Below are positions 12,438 to 23,252 of a DNA stretch of 64,000 bases, piece after piece. Position numbers and translations under genes: made by a program. This DNA comes from Lepidodermella squamata (taxonomy: Eukaryota > Gastrotricha), in contig JBLDXI010000015.1 in NCBI GenBank assembly GCA_047495785.1, positions 1,922,001 through 1,986,000 on the forward strand, read 5' to 3'. The notes beneath the pieces are model-generated. The model was given only the letters and a program-made list of their open reading frames with translations. It was not told the DNA's origin and made no database searches. Positions within the stretch are counted from its first letter, which is position 1. Every line of letters starts with the position of its first letter.

Positions 12438-14098
12438 GGCCGTCGATAAAAATGGGCAACCACTAGTGGGCCCGTAAATTGGTCACCATTTGAAACAAAA
12501 TCAAGGTAAATATTCTAGAAAAATCAACATGAAATTAAACGCGGAAAATAGGTCACCACAACTCGACTGAACAGTCCCAAAATGTCAGGACAGCAAGGGA
12601 GAAAATCGGTCGAAATAATTATTAGGACCTTGAAACGCATTATCAACGCCATAACTGAATTAAAATTGGCAGTAGCAATGGCTGTGAAATCAAAGTGAAG
12701 CAAATTGGGAATGACATCGAAGATTAGTTCCCCCACAGGCAATAGAATAGGCCCATAGCTTGCAAAAACATGGCGTAACACTGCGGTAGAAATAATTATT
12801 ATTCAAAGAGAGTGGCTACGAGCAGCAGAAATTATCGACTATTTGCGAACGATGGTAGAAATCAAAACCGCCCTGAATAAACATTTGCACCCCGTTTTTG
12901 TGTCCTACGACCGCCATCTATACGCAATAACAATTATTATTATTATTACGTGAAAACATTAGCCCATCTCGCTGCAATGGTAATAATAAATGCGACACGG
13001 AAGATGTCAGAAAGCAAGAATTACCATATTGTATAACAATATATTATGTGTCACTCTGAAGAGATCGATGCGCGTAATCAACGATGAGGTTGGAGTAGTC
13101 GGACAAAAAAATGACTATTACAATGGATTACCACAAGAGTCCGAGCGACTAGGGACACGAGACGGAAAAAATACGCTGCTTTTCCCATGGCTAAAAGCTG
13201 ACATCGAATCTTTCTGCTGTTGTTGATTAAAGAAGCGCAGCTACACTCGAAACATTTGTAGGTTTTTGTACATTTGTATGCACTTAGTACTCGTGCGAGT
13301 CAGTCGCCAATTTTTACATAATATTATAAATTCGGTGGGGTTCAAAATACGAATAGTAATAGTAGTATAATAATAATAATATAAAAAACTACAAACACTA
13401 ATACATAGTGAAAAAATCGGCGCAAATGCGATAACGAACGCAGCGAGAGAAAAAATGATGATGATGACAACGCGGCGAAGACATGAAGGGCTGCGGAACA
13501 CTAGTAGCGCAAGATTAAAATCGAAAAAACTGCTACTACAAGAAACCACGAAAATCAATAGGCCGCGCGCTGTCAAGCACTGCTCCACGAAAGCTGTAAT
13601 ACGATTACAATTTATACACATCGATATTTTATTGCATTTGCGAAGAGCTTCCAGTGATCCGCAAATGTTAAATGAAATACCCTATAATACTATACTATAA
13701 ACGCATTTCCTCCTTACGCGAAAAAACGATATTACATTACGTTCTCTTCATTGAAACTAACCTTGTTGAAGTAATAGGATGCAATATGGGCTTGGCTTGG
13801 TCGATACAGCCTGTTAATTATATCTCTTAAAATAACACCTAAAAATACAGAATAACATCGTCATCATCAACTTACAAAGAAGTGGTTAAAAATTTATTAA
13901 CACGATGAAAAGCACGAGTCACAAACGGCAGTAGATATTACCTCCCTCAACTTTTGCACATCGATCTAGCGAAAAAATCGCCAAACAATAATTTTCACTC
14001 ACAATACACTGAATAATAAATCAACCATAAAAAAATTGAGCACAACTAAACACAATAAAACGTTGAGCTCTTCAGACGAATAAAACCTAAATGTTATA
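12438..14098. other. Intergenic region upstream of PIP5K
   Basis: Upstream of the PIP5K start and downstream of the zinc-finger gene stop. AT-rich with trinucleotide runs (TTATTATTATTATT near 12935, ATAATAATAATA near 13370, GATGATGATG near 13455). The ORFs here have no recognisable domain. It probably contains the PIP5K promoter and any 5' UTR exon. Confidence 0.5.
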
Positions 14099-15082
14099 TT
14101 ACGGCTCAGTATTAGCCGAATTTTTAATGGCCGAAAGCAGGCTGACCATTGTAGAAGGCGCATTAAGTCGGCTTTCCAAGGCAGGAGTATTTTGAGTAAT
14201 AATGCTCGTTATCGGCAGCCAACATCTATGGAAGCTACTAATAAATACATGATAATGAAATCCCTGGATATCAAAAAATAACTACCTTGTCTTCGAAGGC
14301 GATATCTGTACTTCACGACCTGACTTTGTTAATCGCGTGGCTAATACCGGTGCTTGAGGTACCTAACGAAAACGAATTGAACATTCTTTGAAGCTGAATT
14401 TTCAGTTATTTACCAATGATTTAGATTTTTTCTGACGTTTTGAATAAGACTTTCCAATACTAGAACGACAGCGTCCTTCGCTAATCCATTTTGTTATAGC
14501 TAATAGCGTCGGAGCATCCACAGGGTCCATTTGCTTCACAGCTGGGGTAGCAACTCGATGATAATGGACTAATCGATGCCTTGGAGGTAATTCGAATAGT
14601 TTTGGTGATGGTTTGACTGTTACAGGCGATGAGACGCGACTGTGAGAAGCAGCATGTAGAGCTAGAGCTGACTCAGTTCCATATGCTTTGTCACAACCAG
14701 CTTGAGCACATCTAGATAGGATCATAAAATTATTTCCTTATTTTTAGTGATCAAAATTCAATACTCACATGTATGGCTTCCGAGGTCCGTGGTACTGTAA
14801 AACATGGCGAAATAACGGATCAGCTTTGCTAAAAGTCTTCCCATTAATGCGACATCCTTCCCAGCGGCATGCCAAGTTACGAGCCCCGTTGATCGGGGAA
14901 CGAGCAAAATGACGAGATTCCAAATGCTTGACCAGGTCTGCGTCAGTATCAAACATTTCTTTGCAGCGATGCCATTTACATTGGCGTTTTATCGACGAGG
15001 AGAGATCCTGACTCATTTTATCGCACGCATTCAGACTGGCTGACGACTTGATCGGACGGAAGTTAATAATCTCTTGCTTCAT
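14099..15082 (-). CDS. Three-finger C2H2 zinc-finger protein
   Basis: Exons 14769-15082, 14414-14711, 14286-14362, 14099-14237; 275 residues if translation starts at the ATG at 15082. An acceptor-like site at 15132-15133 opens the exon, and the frame stays open from there, so an unseen upstream exon is possible. Three fingers are clear: C35-x4-C40 with H53-x4-H58, a second with CRWEGC...H-x4-H, and a third with CAQAGCDKAYG...H-x3-H that is completed only by joining the first two exons. CRWEGC- and HxxxxH-type spacing resembles GLI-superfamily fingers and the C-terminal fingers of ARID2-like proteins, but I cannot assign it to a named family. The tail is Ser/Lys-rich (SKRQKKSK), suggesting nuclear localisation. 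A DNA- or chromatin-binding role is inferred from the fingers only. Confidence 0.75.
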
Positions 15083-15133
15083 GATCAGCCGCCCTTCGTC
15101 CTTTACTCTCACTCGCCCCAAGTAAAGACGCCT

Positions 15134-16287
15134 AGTAAAGAGTAAATAATTATGAAAAAAAGAATTGACTAAATGAAGATGGGTAGATTTCGCAAAAACT
15201 CAAATGACGACCGGCTCGACGAGCACTAAGAGCGAAGCGCGTACACTTTCATATTCCAACACGCTATTTCCCACTTCCCATATCCTAAATTCATTCTACC
15301 ATAAGCGGCAAGCGGTAATCCAAGCAAGATTGCAGTTAATTATCATGGTCGGTAGCAGAAAGAAGAAACAAAAACCATCAAAGCGGAAAAGGCAAGCATA
15401 AGCCGTAAGCCAAGTAAACGTTCAGCGATTGAGTATTCGATAATTAAGCATAGATCCCAGATCGAGTACAAACTTCGATGAAAGAGGAGGTTGGGGCCGG
15501 TAGCCGGTATACTCATTTAGCAGCAAACAAACGCGTTTGTATAGAGCATAGTTGCACCCCCAGCTCCTGAAAATGTAACATGAAGGCTGGCGACACCTGG
15601 AAACTTAATCGGTGACCACATAGGGAACCCTTACAGTGACTGATAATTTTTCACTACTGTTTTGTCCATTTCATCAGGGTTTTCCTGACTCAAAACCCAA
15701 AACGCTTCAAAGCGAGTGTCATTTCAATAACTGATAAAATTACACGCCAGTCATTCGAGTTTACGACGCTAAACAATACGAGGGTTGCAACACCTTGCAA
15801 CACCGACACTATTACCTATGCTATGATGCCAATGGCGGCAACGGGCTTGAGGACATGGAGGGATAGGCTGCAAAAAGTGGGTGGCTCCACCGCCAGGAAA
15901 AAGTGGCACAAACAATTCACTAAAAACCAGCTTTCACTAAAGATAATTTGTAACTATAAAATTACAATTTTGGTTCCAAACACAAATTTAAAATATAAAC
16001 TGACTACTTTTGAGAATTTAAAATAATGTATGTCGCCGCAGGTTTTGGTTCGGTGTTTCAAGTGTCAAGAGTCGTCGTTTAACCATGTTTAAGCACCTGC
16101 CAGTGCCACCTGCCGCCTGAATCCCAAGATCCCACGGAAATAACATTCCCACCCATGTACAGAGAGCGGCACACAATTTAGAATGACAAAATAACCCGGA
16201 CTGAGCCAAAATGACAGAGTAAAGACAATAGCCGGACGGCCTCTCGGCCAAAGCTAACCAGCGTCGTCAGGTGAAAAGATTATGAAA
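15134..16287. other. Intergenic stretch upstream of the zinc-finger gene
   Basis: No gene that I can support. Short ORFs on both strands show no domain, signal peptide or consistent splice continuation. It includes the likely promoter of the zinc-finger gene. Confidence 0.5.
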
Positions 16288-16559
16288 TTATAAGACCCAG
16301 TATGTGGTGCGACTTAATCTCACTGCGACAGAGGGCGCAGATGCTTGAATATCGCTCTCATCGAAATTCGCGTTGAATGTTGACCCTGCAAGGTGTAGCT
16401 GCTGCCAACTCCAAGTCTCTTGAATTTTATCTCGGGCCAAAACATTGTATTTGTTGGCAGTTCCCCAGTTTGATAAATTGGATAATAGAGGGGAAATTGA
16501 GGCTAACAATCCCACAGATCATCGCGGCGTGTTATATTTGGATACCAGGTTTTCATTCT

Positions 16560-16905
16560 TTCGTCTAAATTTCAGACACTTGACGGACTGCCGAGTCTTT
16601 CCCACATATCCCAGCAAATTTATCAAAGATCTCAATATCTGCTCCGATGTGTTGTAGTAGCCATATTTCACTTTCAGGCAGAAATAGATCTAGTGGCGTA
16701 AATTGAAGTACTTCATATTTAGATACGTCGAACGTGTCGACCGGCCACAGATTCAAAGAGCAATAAAATACATCGAATGAGAATTTTGCGAAGGAAGTGT
16801 CGTATATTGATGTTATGCTACCAAATGCTTCCAAGTTTCCATAGAATTTTCGTTCAGCCGTCAAGCCAGCTTCCGCATTCCCTATGTCATTCTAGAGAGT
16901 AAATT
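16560..16905 (-). pseudogene. Decayed Cys-loop receptor paralogue (ligand-binding exon)
   Basis: This segment matches the third exon of the intact receptor at 18872-19616: RKFYGNLEAFGSITSI and SLNLWPVDTFDV against RKFYGYLEAIGSITSI and SLNLWPVDTLDV. Three signs of decay are visible. The first cysteine of the Cys loop is replaced by tyrosine (ITSIYDTSF). The stretch after the acceptor is 2 nt longer than in the intact gene, so the splice frame no longer fits. The frame then ends soon after the ligand-binding part, before any membrane segment. Nothing resembling the transmembrane exon follows. Possible remnants of flanking sequence continue to about 17020, where a segment resembles 21093-21145. 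Confidence 0.75.
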
Positions 16906-17800
16906 GACCACTTGAAATATCAAGAAAAGATTATTCTGCTGCCAACTACGGTTTTGATGTTTGCATTTGCTTATGCGACTGAGAACCTAGCGCAATATTT
17001 ATCTGATGGCCGTTTGATTGCAGACGTGGATACTGCGTTGCCTTATCCGGAGAGAAACAATTTTACATATTGCTGCTGATTTCTCCCGCTAAGCTTAGTA
17101 ATTAATAAGTTAAAACTTGAAATAGAGTATTTCTTTTCGTCAAAAGCTGCCAAGTTAAGTCAACCGCGGAGTTAGAAGCAACGCTCTCTTGGAGCTTGGA
17201 GTTGAAAATAAACCAAATTATCACTTCCTTGGGAGCAGAAATTCGATATTTCGAAAGAAACTCCTTTCAAACCAACAGCGAAGAAATATTTGCCTTGAAC
17301 GGTGGTGCAGGTAGGCCAGTTACGAAACCACAGGTCGCTTCCTCAACTAATAAGGGCTCATCTACTTTTCTAAGACCTCCGCAGATTGTCTCGAGAACAG
17401 CACTGTCATTTTGCGCTGATTTCCCAGTCACTATAGGACAAACGGATTTGGCGCGACTTTGCTTTGTTTGGTAGTGTGAGGGCTAAGGATTTCTGGGGCA
17501 GTTTGAAATGTTCCATTTAGGAGCCATCGCGTGGAACAAAGGCGTCTGAGGAGCTTATAATGGAATAATTCTTTTCGAAGTCGACTTTGACAATCCGCAA
17601 TACGTCGAGAGTGCCTCAATTCATGCGGTTTGGGCTCTCGTCGCAGCGATTTGTTCCGTCTAATAAAGACGTGCGACCGCGCTTCTTGTGTGATGAGGCC
17701 TGATGCCTGCCCCTATCTTCGCTTGCAACGAGGGTGCTACCGACGTTAAGGTGGATCATAAATTTCATTATCGAAAGTTATCAAAGTTTACAGAACGAAA
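16906..17800. other. Non-coding stretch with receptor-block debris
   Basis: 16955-17015 resembles 21093-21145 on the other side of the intact receptor gene (both contain TTTGCATTTG followed by GCGCAATAT). Otherwise nothing I can identify; the ORFs at 17196-17474 and 17431-17619 lack support. Confidence 0.4.
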
Positions 17801-17801
17801 C

Positions 17802-17895
17802 CAATATCCTCTCGAAAAATGTTGTTCGATTTGCGTTGCTTTGTAGCCGGAAGTCGGAGTAATTTCAATAGAAAGCAGCCGAAAACATGAATCGT
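17802..17895 (+). repeat. Left member of an inverted repeat pair flanking the Cys-loop receptor gene
   Basis: The block begins CCAATATCCTCTCG, contains TAGCCGGAAGTCGGAGTAAT and ends near AACATGAATCG. The reverse complement of 20714-20795 carries the same landmarks (TCAATATCCTCTCGA, TAGCCGGAAGCCGGAGTAAT, AACATGAACC). An internal stretch of about 20 nt differs. Confidence 0.75.
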
Positions 17896-17961
17896 GGTAC
17901 ATGAATAAATACATTATTTATTACAAATTATAGCGTACATGGAGAATTTTCCAGAGATTTT

Positions 17962-18110
17962 GGCGCCTCACTCAAAATTAAGTTGACATTAATATGTAGA
18001 AGACAATGTCAGCGAGAGACGTCGAAATATAACAACAAGAACGCCCAAGATAAGATCAAGCAATCTAATTGCCGTAATTTTCATCGAACAGCACTTCAGA
18101 CCCTGTTGAC
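17962..18110 (-). pseudogene. Duplicated, frameshifted 3' tail of the Cys-loop receptor gene
   Basis: This is a second copy of the receptor's last coding segment (TM4 and stop; compare 18872-19000). It reads CSMKITAIRLLDLILGVLVV in frame, then a one-base deletion relative to the intact gene shifts the frame, so the normal TM4 end and stop are lost. A third, shorter copy of the same segment (CSMKITAIRLL) lies at 18806-18866, directly next to the intact gene end. Confidence 0.8.
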
Positions 18111-18376
18111 CCCTCACTCGAAATGAAAAATATAGAATTGTCGTCAAAAATATAGGTCGAGTCGCTATAACAATTCGATATTTTACGGTATAACATTCGT
18201 AAATCGTTCATATCTGAACTCGCCGCACTCGATTTACTCATCGCAACTCGCCTCCGGCTCGTTCCGACTCGTAAATCTCGGGCGGCTCCGTACAGATATA
18301 AACGTTTTACTCATGTCATACCATACAAATATACAACAGAACAAAAATATATATACGACGCAATAAAAAATATATA

Positions 18377-18640
18377 CGCTCTCATATCTCTACACTTTCA
18401 AGCCTAATCATGCCGAGATGCGATTCCAGATACGTAGAATCCTAATCGGGACTGAGTAGTGAATGCTATAAAATGTAGGAAAATACGAAAAAATTATGAA
18501 TGCTACATGAAGACACTCCTACAACATCTCGTGTAACTACACAGCGTAGCATTCAAATCAGGCGCCGCTTGAGATTTTGCGTATCTGGAATCGCTTATCG
18601 GCCTTATTAGGCTTGATCAAAGTGTAGGTGTATGAGAGCG
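18377..18640. mobile_element. Foldback element / MITE with long imperfect inverted repeats
   Basis: The left arm 18377-18434 begins CGCTCTCATATCTCTACACT and ends at CCAGATACG. The right arm 18580-18640 begins CGTATCTGGAATCGC and ends TATGAGAGCG, and its reverse complement matches the left arm with a few mismatches and one small indel. Inner parts also pair (GTAGTGAATGCTA against TAGCATTCAAAT). The 264 bp element could fold into a long hairpin and has no ORF. It sits inside the spacer between the duplicated receptor tails. Confidence 0.75.
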
Positions 18641-18805
18641 TTTACTAACTTCGCGCCTTTTGAGATGGTGCAATGATTTTGGCAATTATCGCTGTCATCG
18701 ATCCAATAATTCGAAAAATTTTCAAATTCAAAAAACTTGCAAGTCAAATTTTGGTGAATAACCATAATTTTCAAAATTAGTATTTCGGTGAATAAGGGGT
18801 ACCTA

Positions 18806-18866
18806 TAGCAATCGAATTGCTGTGATTTTCATCGAACAGCACTTCAGACCCTGTTGACGCCTCACT
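18806..18866 (-). pseudogene. Third partial copy of the receptor TM4 segment
   Basis: The reverse complement carries GTTCGATGAAAATCACAGCA followed by ATTCGATTGCTAT, matching the start of the intact TM4 segment, and is preceded by the same CAACAGGGTCTGAAGTGCT sequence found next to the copy at 18087-18115. It is cut after about 60 bp and abuts the 3' end of the intact gene. Confidence 0.7.
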
Positions 18867-18871
18867 TAAAA

Positions 18872-20169
18872 TTAAGTTGACATTAATATGTAGAGGACAA
18901 TATCGGCGAGACACGTCGAAATGACAACAACGACGCCCAACATAAGATCAAGCAATCGAATTGCTGTAATTTTCATCGAACAAAACTTCAGAACTTTTTG
19001 ATTCGTGCCCTGCGCATAGTTTGAAATCACCAGCATGTAGCAGGTTAGAGCCATGCCAAGAATATACTTCATAGCTATTCCAACGACGAGGTAAATAACT
19101 TCCGAGGTCGATGGAACCTGGCTGGCCAATAAGCCAAGGGTAACAGAGTTAGCCAAGACCACAGTCATGCTGAAAGCTGGCCTATCAGGCATATCTGGCG
19201 GCATGATAAGGCAGAACACTTGGGTGACGAAAAAGCCATAAGTCGGCACGAAAATTGTGGAAACGTAATACTCCGCTAGGCGCTTAAACTGCAATCTCAG
19301 GCTGATTTCATTCTGTTTGAAGTTATCGCTTTCCATCCCATCAACTTGCATGAAGGTTGTTATTGCAAAATCATGTTGTTCAAGAAACCATATTTCATTG
19401 GCAGGTATGAAGTTTGCCAATGGTTCGAATACCAGCACTACAAATTCAGTCACATCTAACGTGTCGACCGGCCACAGATTCAAAGAACAATTGAATACAT
19501 CGAATGGGAACTTTGCGAAGGCAGTATCGCAGATCGATGTTATGCTACCGATTGCTTCCAAGTATCCATAGAACTTTCGATCCTCTGTCAAGCCAGCTTT
19601 CGCGTTCTTTGCCATTCTACAGACGATATAATAAGATGTATAATTCATTAGGAAGAATTGATGTTAGATTACGAATCGAATGGATAATTGGTTGTGAATC
19701 CGTTATCGTGGGCAACCACCGGGTACCATATCGGTTGTTCATCCGGTGTCCCGAGTGGCATAGGGAAGGAAACTACGGTCGGATTATTCTGGCAGGCATT
19801 GCGTGCAATTTCAGTATTTAGACTCGAGCAATTGATTGGCTGGCCGCAGTTGTAGAGCCATTCGAAGCGGAAAACTCCACTCATGGACAGCCTTGGAAAA
19901 TAATTCAAGTTTTTTTGAAACAATCAAATGACGTCTTCTCACGTTTTGTCCTTATCAATGACATTGATGAAACGGGTTGGTACGATTCTAAGCGATACTT
20001 TGAGCTTCTCACCACACATCAACTTGCTTTCAGCAGGCAGATTAGTTGAGGTTGAATCAGGGCTGGCTTCCATAAGATCAGCTCGAATTTTTTCGATCTC
20101 AGATTTTGAGCAGTCTGAAGGCCTTATTGAGATGGTTGAAACCATAATCAGAACGTGCGTTACCTTCAT
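18872..20169 (-). CDS. Cys-loop ligand-gated ion channel subunit
   Basis: Exons 19943-20169, 19673-19891, 18872-19616; 396 residues, phases closed. The N-terminus has a short hydrophobic signal (MKVTHVLIMVSTIS). The ligand-binding part reads VIDKDKTLSMSG and FRFEWLYNCG. The Cys loop is intact: C178 and C192 with exactly 13 residues between them (CDTAFAKFPFDVFNC). Four membrane segments follow: TM1 around STIFVPTYGFFVTQVFCLIM, TM2 around VTLGLLASQVPS, TM3 around YLVVGIAMKYILGMALTCYM, and TM4 around LMLGVVVVISTCLADIVLY. The TM3-TM4 loop is very short. The family forms pentameric channels for neurotransmitters; the ligand and the ion selectivity cannot be read from this divergent sequence. A 3' splice consensus lies 19 nt before the ATG. 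The gene sits between inverted repeats and fragments of itself. Confidence 0.85.
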
Positions 20170-20250
20170 GCTTATATGTCAATGTAAGCTGAAATTCTAT
20201 ATTTTAGGTAAAATGTGGTTTACAGTAAAACTGTCGTGAAATTGCATGGT

Positions 20251-20708
20251 CAGTGTTAGGGATTTTATTTGAAATAAAAATCGAAATCAAATCTCGCTCT
20301 CTCTAAAATCATTTCCTGATCCCAAAATCAAATCTCAAAATCGTCGAAATCTTTGGAAATCATGTATCTGCAGGATTCAACTGGTTTGTTACTTGGATCA
20401 TAGATAATTCCTCAAATTAAATCACTTCTCACCAGAGCATGAGCAAAGTTTGAAGAAATTAGGTCCCATTTTATGTCAAAGTTCTTTTTGACCTGGATGG
20501 GTTTAAACCTAAAAAAATTGAAGTTCCTTATGATTATCTCGACAATTTGGGCATACGAGTCACTATTGTCCCCCGATGTTTATTGCCGCATTTGATTTTG
20601 AAATCCCTTAAATCAAGCTTTTTTGCGCCAATCTAATCTTTGTTTTTTTTAAATCAATCCCTGAAATCCGTGAAAATCAAAATCTGAAAAATCAAATCCC
20701 CGACACTG
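20251..20708. mobile_element. hAT-type MITE with target-site duplication
   Basis: The 458 bp element has terminal inverted repeats CAGTGTTAGGGATT at the left and, read from the right end, CAGTGTCGGGGATT (12 of 14 match). It is flanked by TGCATGGT at 20243-20250 and CGCATGGT at 20709-20716, an 8 bp duplication with one mismatch. An 8 bp target site and CAG-starting termini are features of hAT transposons. No transposase ORF is present, so it is non-autonomous. The sequence inside is rich in AAATCAAAATC-like runs. It is inserted at the edge of the inverted repeat at 20714-20795. Confidence 0.85.
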
Positions 20709-20713
20709 CGCAT

Positions 20714-20795
20714 GGTTCATGTTTTTCTGCTGGTCCCTCTTGAAATTACTCCGGCTTCCGGCTACCAATTAACTCAGATCGAGAGGATATTGAGT
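20714..20795 (-). repeat. Right member of the inverted repeat pair flanking the receptor gene
   Basis: The reverse complement matches 17802-17895, sharing TAGCCGGAAG(C/T)CGGAGTAAT and TCCTCTCGA landmarks. Together the pair encloses the intact receptor gene, the tail fragments, the foldback element and the hAT MITE. Confidence 0.7.
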
Positions 20796-20994
20796 TCTAT
20801 CTGCAAACATGAACCCCTAGTGCGAATATTCGAATCAGCTCGAATCAGCTCTTCTCATCTTCTGTGCTTGCAATATCCATGAAACTCCAGAAATTTCTGT
20901 AGCTGAAACTATAGGAAGAGACGAAGAGTAACGCGATATCGACCCTGCAACGGCCTACAACACGACTCTTATCTGTGAGTTCAGCAGCTCAAAC

Positions 20995-21045
20995 ATACGT
21001 GCATTACCTTCATGCTTATATGTCACTGTAAGATGGAAATCCTAT
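20995..21045 (-). pseudogene. Fragment of the receptor's first exon start
   Basis: TACCTTCATGCTTATATGTC followed by A(C/A)TGTAAG occurs here and at 20160-20186, where it spans the start codon of the intact receptor. The sequence after it differs, so it is a short stray copy of the 5' end. Confidence 0.6.
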
Positions 21046-22180
21046 TGGTATCATGATGATATGCTACAGACAGATCGAAAACTACCCTTCTTTGTTTGCA
21101 TTTGATTATTTGATTAAAAAGCTTGCGCAATATCTCGTGGAGATTATTGAAACCGTTGAGCAAAAGGGTACCGTCGTTTGGGGTGAAATGGGCACTTTTG
21201 AAAAATAAAGCTGTTTTGAAAAATAATGAAATCATTCGAATTCAAGAAATCGATAATTTGATCGATCGATAATCGATAATCAATAGCCGATTATCGATTT
21301 TCTATGCAATGCTAAATACACTCAAGAAACCTCAAATAATCTTAAAACCCTTGAAAGGCTTCAAAATGTTCTCAACCGAGAAAAAAACTCGGTTATGCCG
21401 GGTTTTCTTCATTTGTCGAGTTTAAAACCGACTTATAGCGATTATAGCGGAATTTGACAAAAAGTCGGTTGCGAACTCAGTTTTGCCGGGATTTAACGCC
21501 GATAGATAGTAATCACCGCGATTTATGTAATTGGTGATGACTGAGTTATTTTTTACAGTGTGGGGCGATATGGCCGAAAATTGATGCCATCACATTACTT
21601 TTAATAGCTCATAGACTGTATAAGTCAGGTCTCTGAAAAAATTTGTGCAGATGATCTTCAACATCTGTAAAAATGTATAGCCAGTTATGTCCCAGAATGA
21701 GGTCACGGCAAGCCAGTATTTACAGGTAAGTTTAGGTGGGTAAAAACGACCCATTCAATGAATTGAATTATCTGTAACCAATCGAAAGGCTTTGAGTTCG
21801 GATGACATTTTTTCCTTCGACCACTTCCTTTGGTGATAACAAGGAAAAAAAACCGTGACTCGAGGCGATGCACAGGTATGGCCAGGTAATTGCGCCCAAA
21901 TTGCATATTGATAAGACCCGAACTTTTCCGAAATTTTTAAAAAAACTTTGAGTCATTGAAATCATTGCGAAAAGTGTCAATTAATAATTTTATTTCGATA
22001 CGTTAAAACAGACAACATAATATGTAGCTTCAATTTATCAAGACGGATGCGTCAATTTAAACGACTAGCATCCGCCGAATAGCACACTAGTAGACATGCC
22101 GCGTTTCAATAAATTTACTTTTCTCATAAGAAAAATCGCAATGAATTGCTTTTATTTTGAGCAACAAGAAACACTCAATT
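21046..22180. other. Intergenic region upstream of the receptor block
   Basis: No gene supported. It contains an AT-rich palindromic run of overlapping ATCGAT/ATCGATAAT words at 21248-21300. The remaining ORFs have no domain signal. The right end is probable 3' UTR of EMC8. Confidence 0.5.
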
Positions 22181-23252
22181 CTATTGAGCTTTGGTACGCT
22201 GTGGGCTGGTTTTCACGGGCGAGCCACTCGACGAGCCAAACAGATGCCGGTTCAGCCAATCAGAGCTTGGAACGTCAAGGTAGTTGTCAAAATCGACCAG
22301 TTTCGCCTCCAAGTTGTCACCCAGAGCTTGGTGATATTTTTCGATTGCGCCCTCCTCAACGCTCAATTTGTGGGAGCCAACCTCTTTCCAACCCCTAGTT
22401 TCGCTTGGCAAGAACAGCTTGAATGGACTTGTCGCAATGTCAGCCGAAAATGGAGCAATATTATCATTAGAAACCTGTAAAAAAGGCAATAAATTATATC
22501 GAAAAACGACTACAAAAAATATATAATTTCAATTTTTCCACAATGTCGCATTCAGATTACCAAAGAATCAATCACATTTTGGGTTAACTTTTGCTGAAAA
22601 CTGTAGCTGCCCATTCAAACCAATCGAACGTCACTGAAAACGATCGGTAGCTTGAGTTAATAGCAGCATTTATTGATTTATACTTGATTTTACGACGATC
22701 TACCTGGGTGGTCGGTAGCCGCCAAGATTTCAAGTAATACTACTGATTAGGAATGATAGTCTGGCTTCCTATAGCACAAAATATCAGTTGAATGTGTTTC
22801 ATCAAGCGACCTCCTTAAATTTAGTTACGAAAAAAACAGACACTTACAATAATTACACAGGCATCGGAGCAATTTTCCAGAATCTTCTGACCAACTCCAG
22901 CGCTGAATAAGGTCAATCTAAAATATTAGGATGGATTAATTGAATATTGAATAGTTTGTAAATGATATGAAATTTACCCGTTATTTGTGAATAGCTCATT
23001 GGCTTGATAATATCCAATAATTGCTTTACTCTTCACCTTGCAATAGGCTTCAATCTGGGCGAAGGCGACCTCCAACATGGGCGTGACTCCGATCAAATTG
23101 TGGAAAAGCGGAATTACATCCGATACAGTGTAACGGCCATTAGATTCCTGTTCGCCCAACAGAATTCCATTCACTGTCCGGTGGGGATATTTCACGACGT
23201 GAAGCAGTAATTTGCAATAAGCATCAGATGTAAAATGATAAGATCCAGCCAT
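22181..23252 (-). CDS. EMC8: ER membrane protein complex subunit 8/9
   Basis: Exons 22978-23252, 22848-22917, 22181-22474; 212 residues, against about 210 in vertebrate EMC8. The product is a cytosolic, MPN-fold subunit of the EMC, the insertase that places transmembrane helices into the ER membrane. Family matches are strong through all exons: SDAYCKLLLHVVKYPH, IPLFHNLIGVTPMLEVA, IIGYYQANELF, and LVDFDNYLDVPSSDWLN near the end. It lacks a JAMM metalloprotease signature, as expected for this subfamily. The ATG at 23252 was chosen because it gives the family's usual N-terminus; longer in-frame codons upstream would cross a TTTTTCTAG acceptor that lies only 4 nt before this ATG. The gene follows SSRP1 on the same strand with a 233 bp gap. 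Confidence 0.95.

Noticed and set aside
21248-21300. Possible origin or regulatory palindrome cluster (ATCGAT words)
   Set aside because: A short AT-rich palindromic run with no other support.
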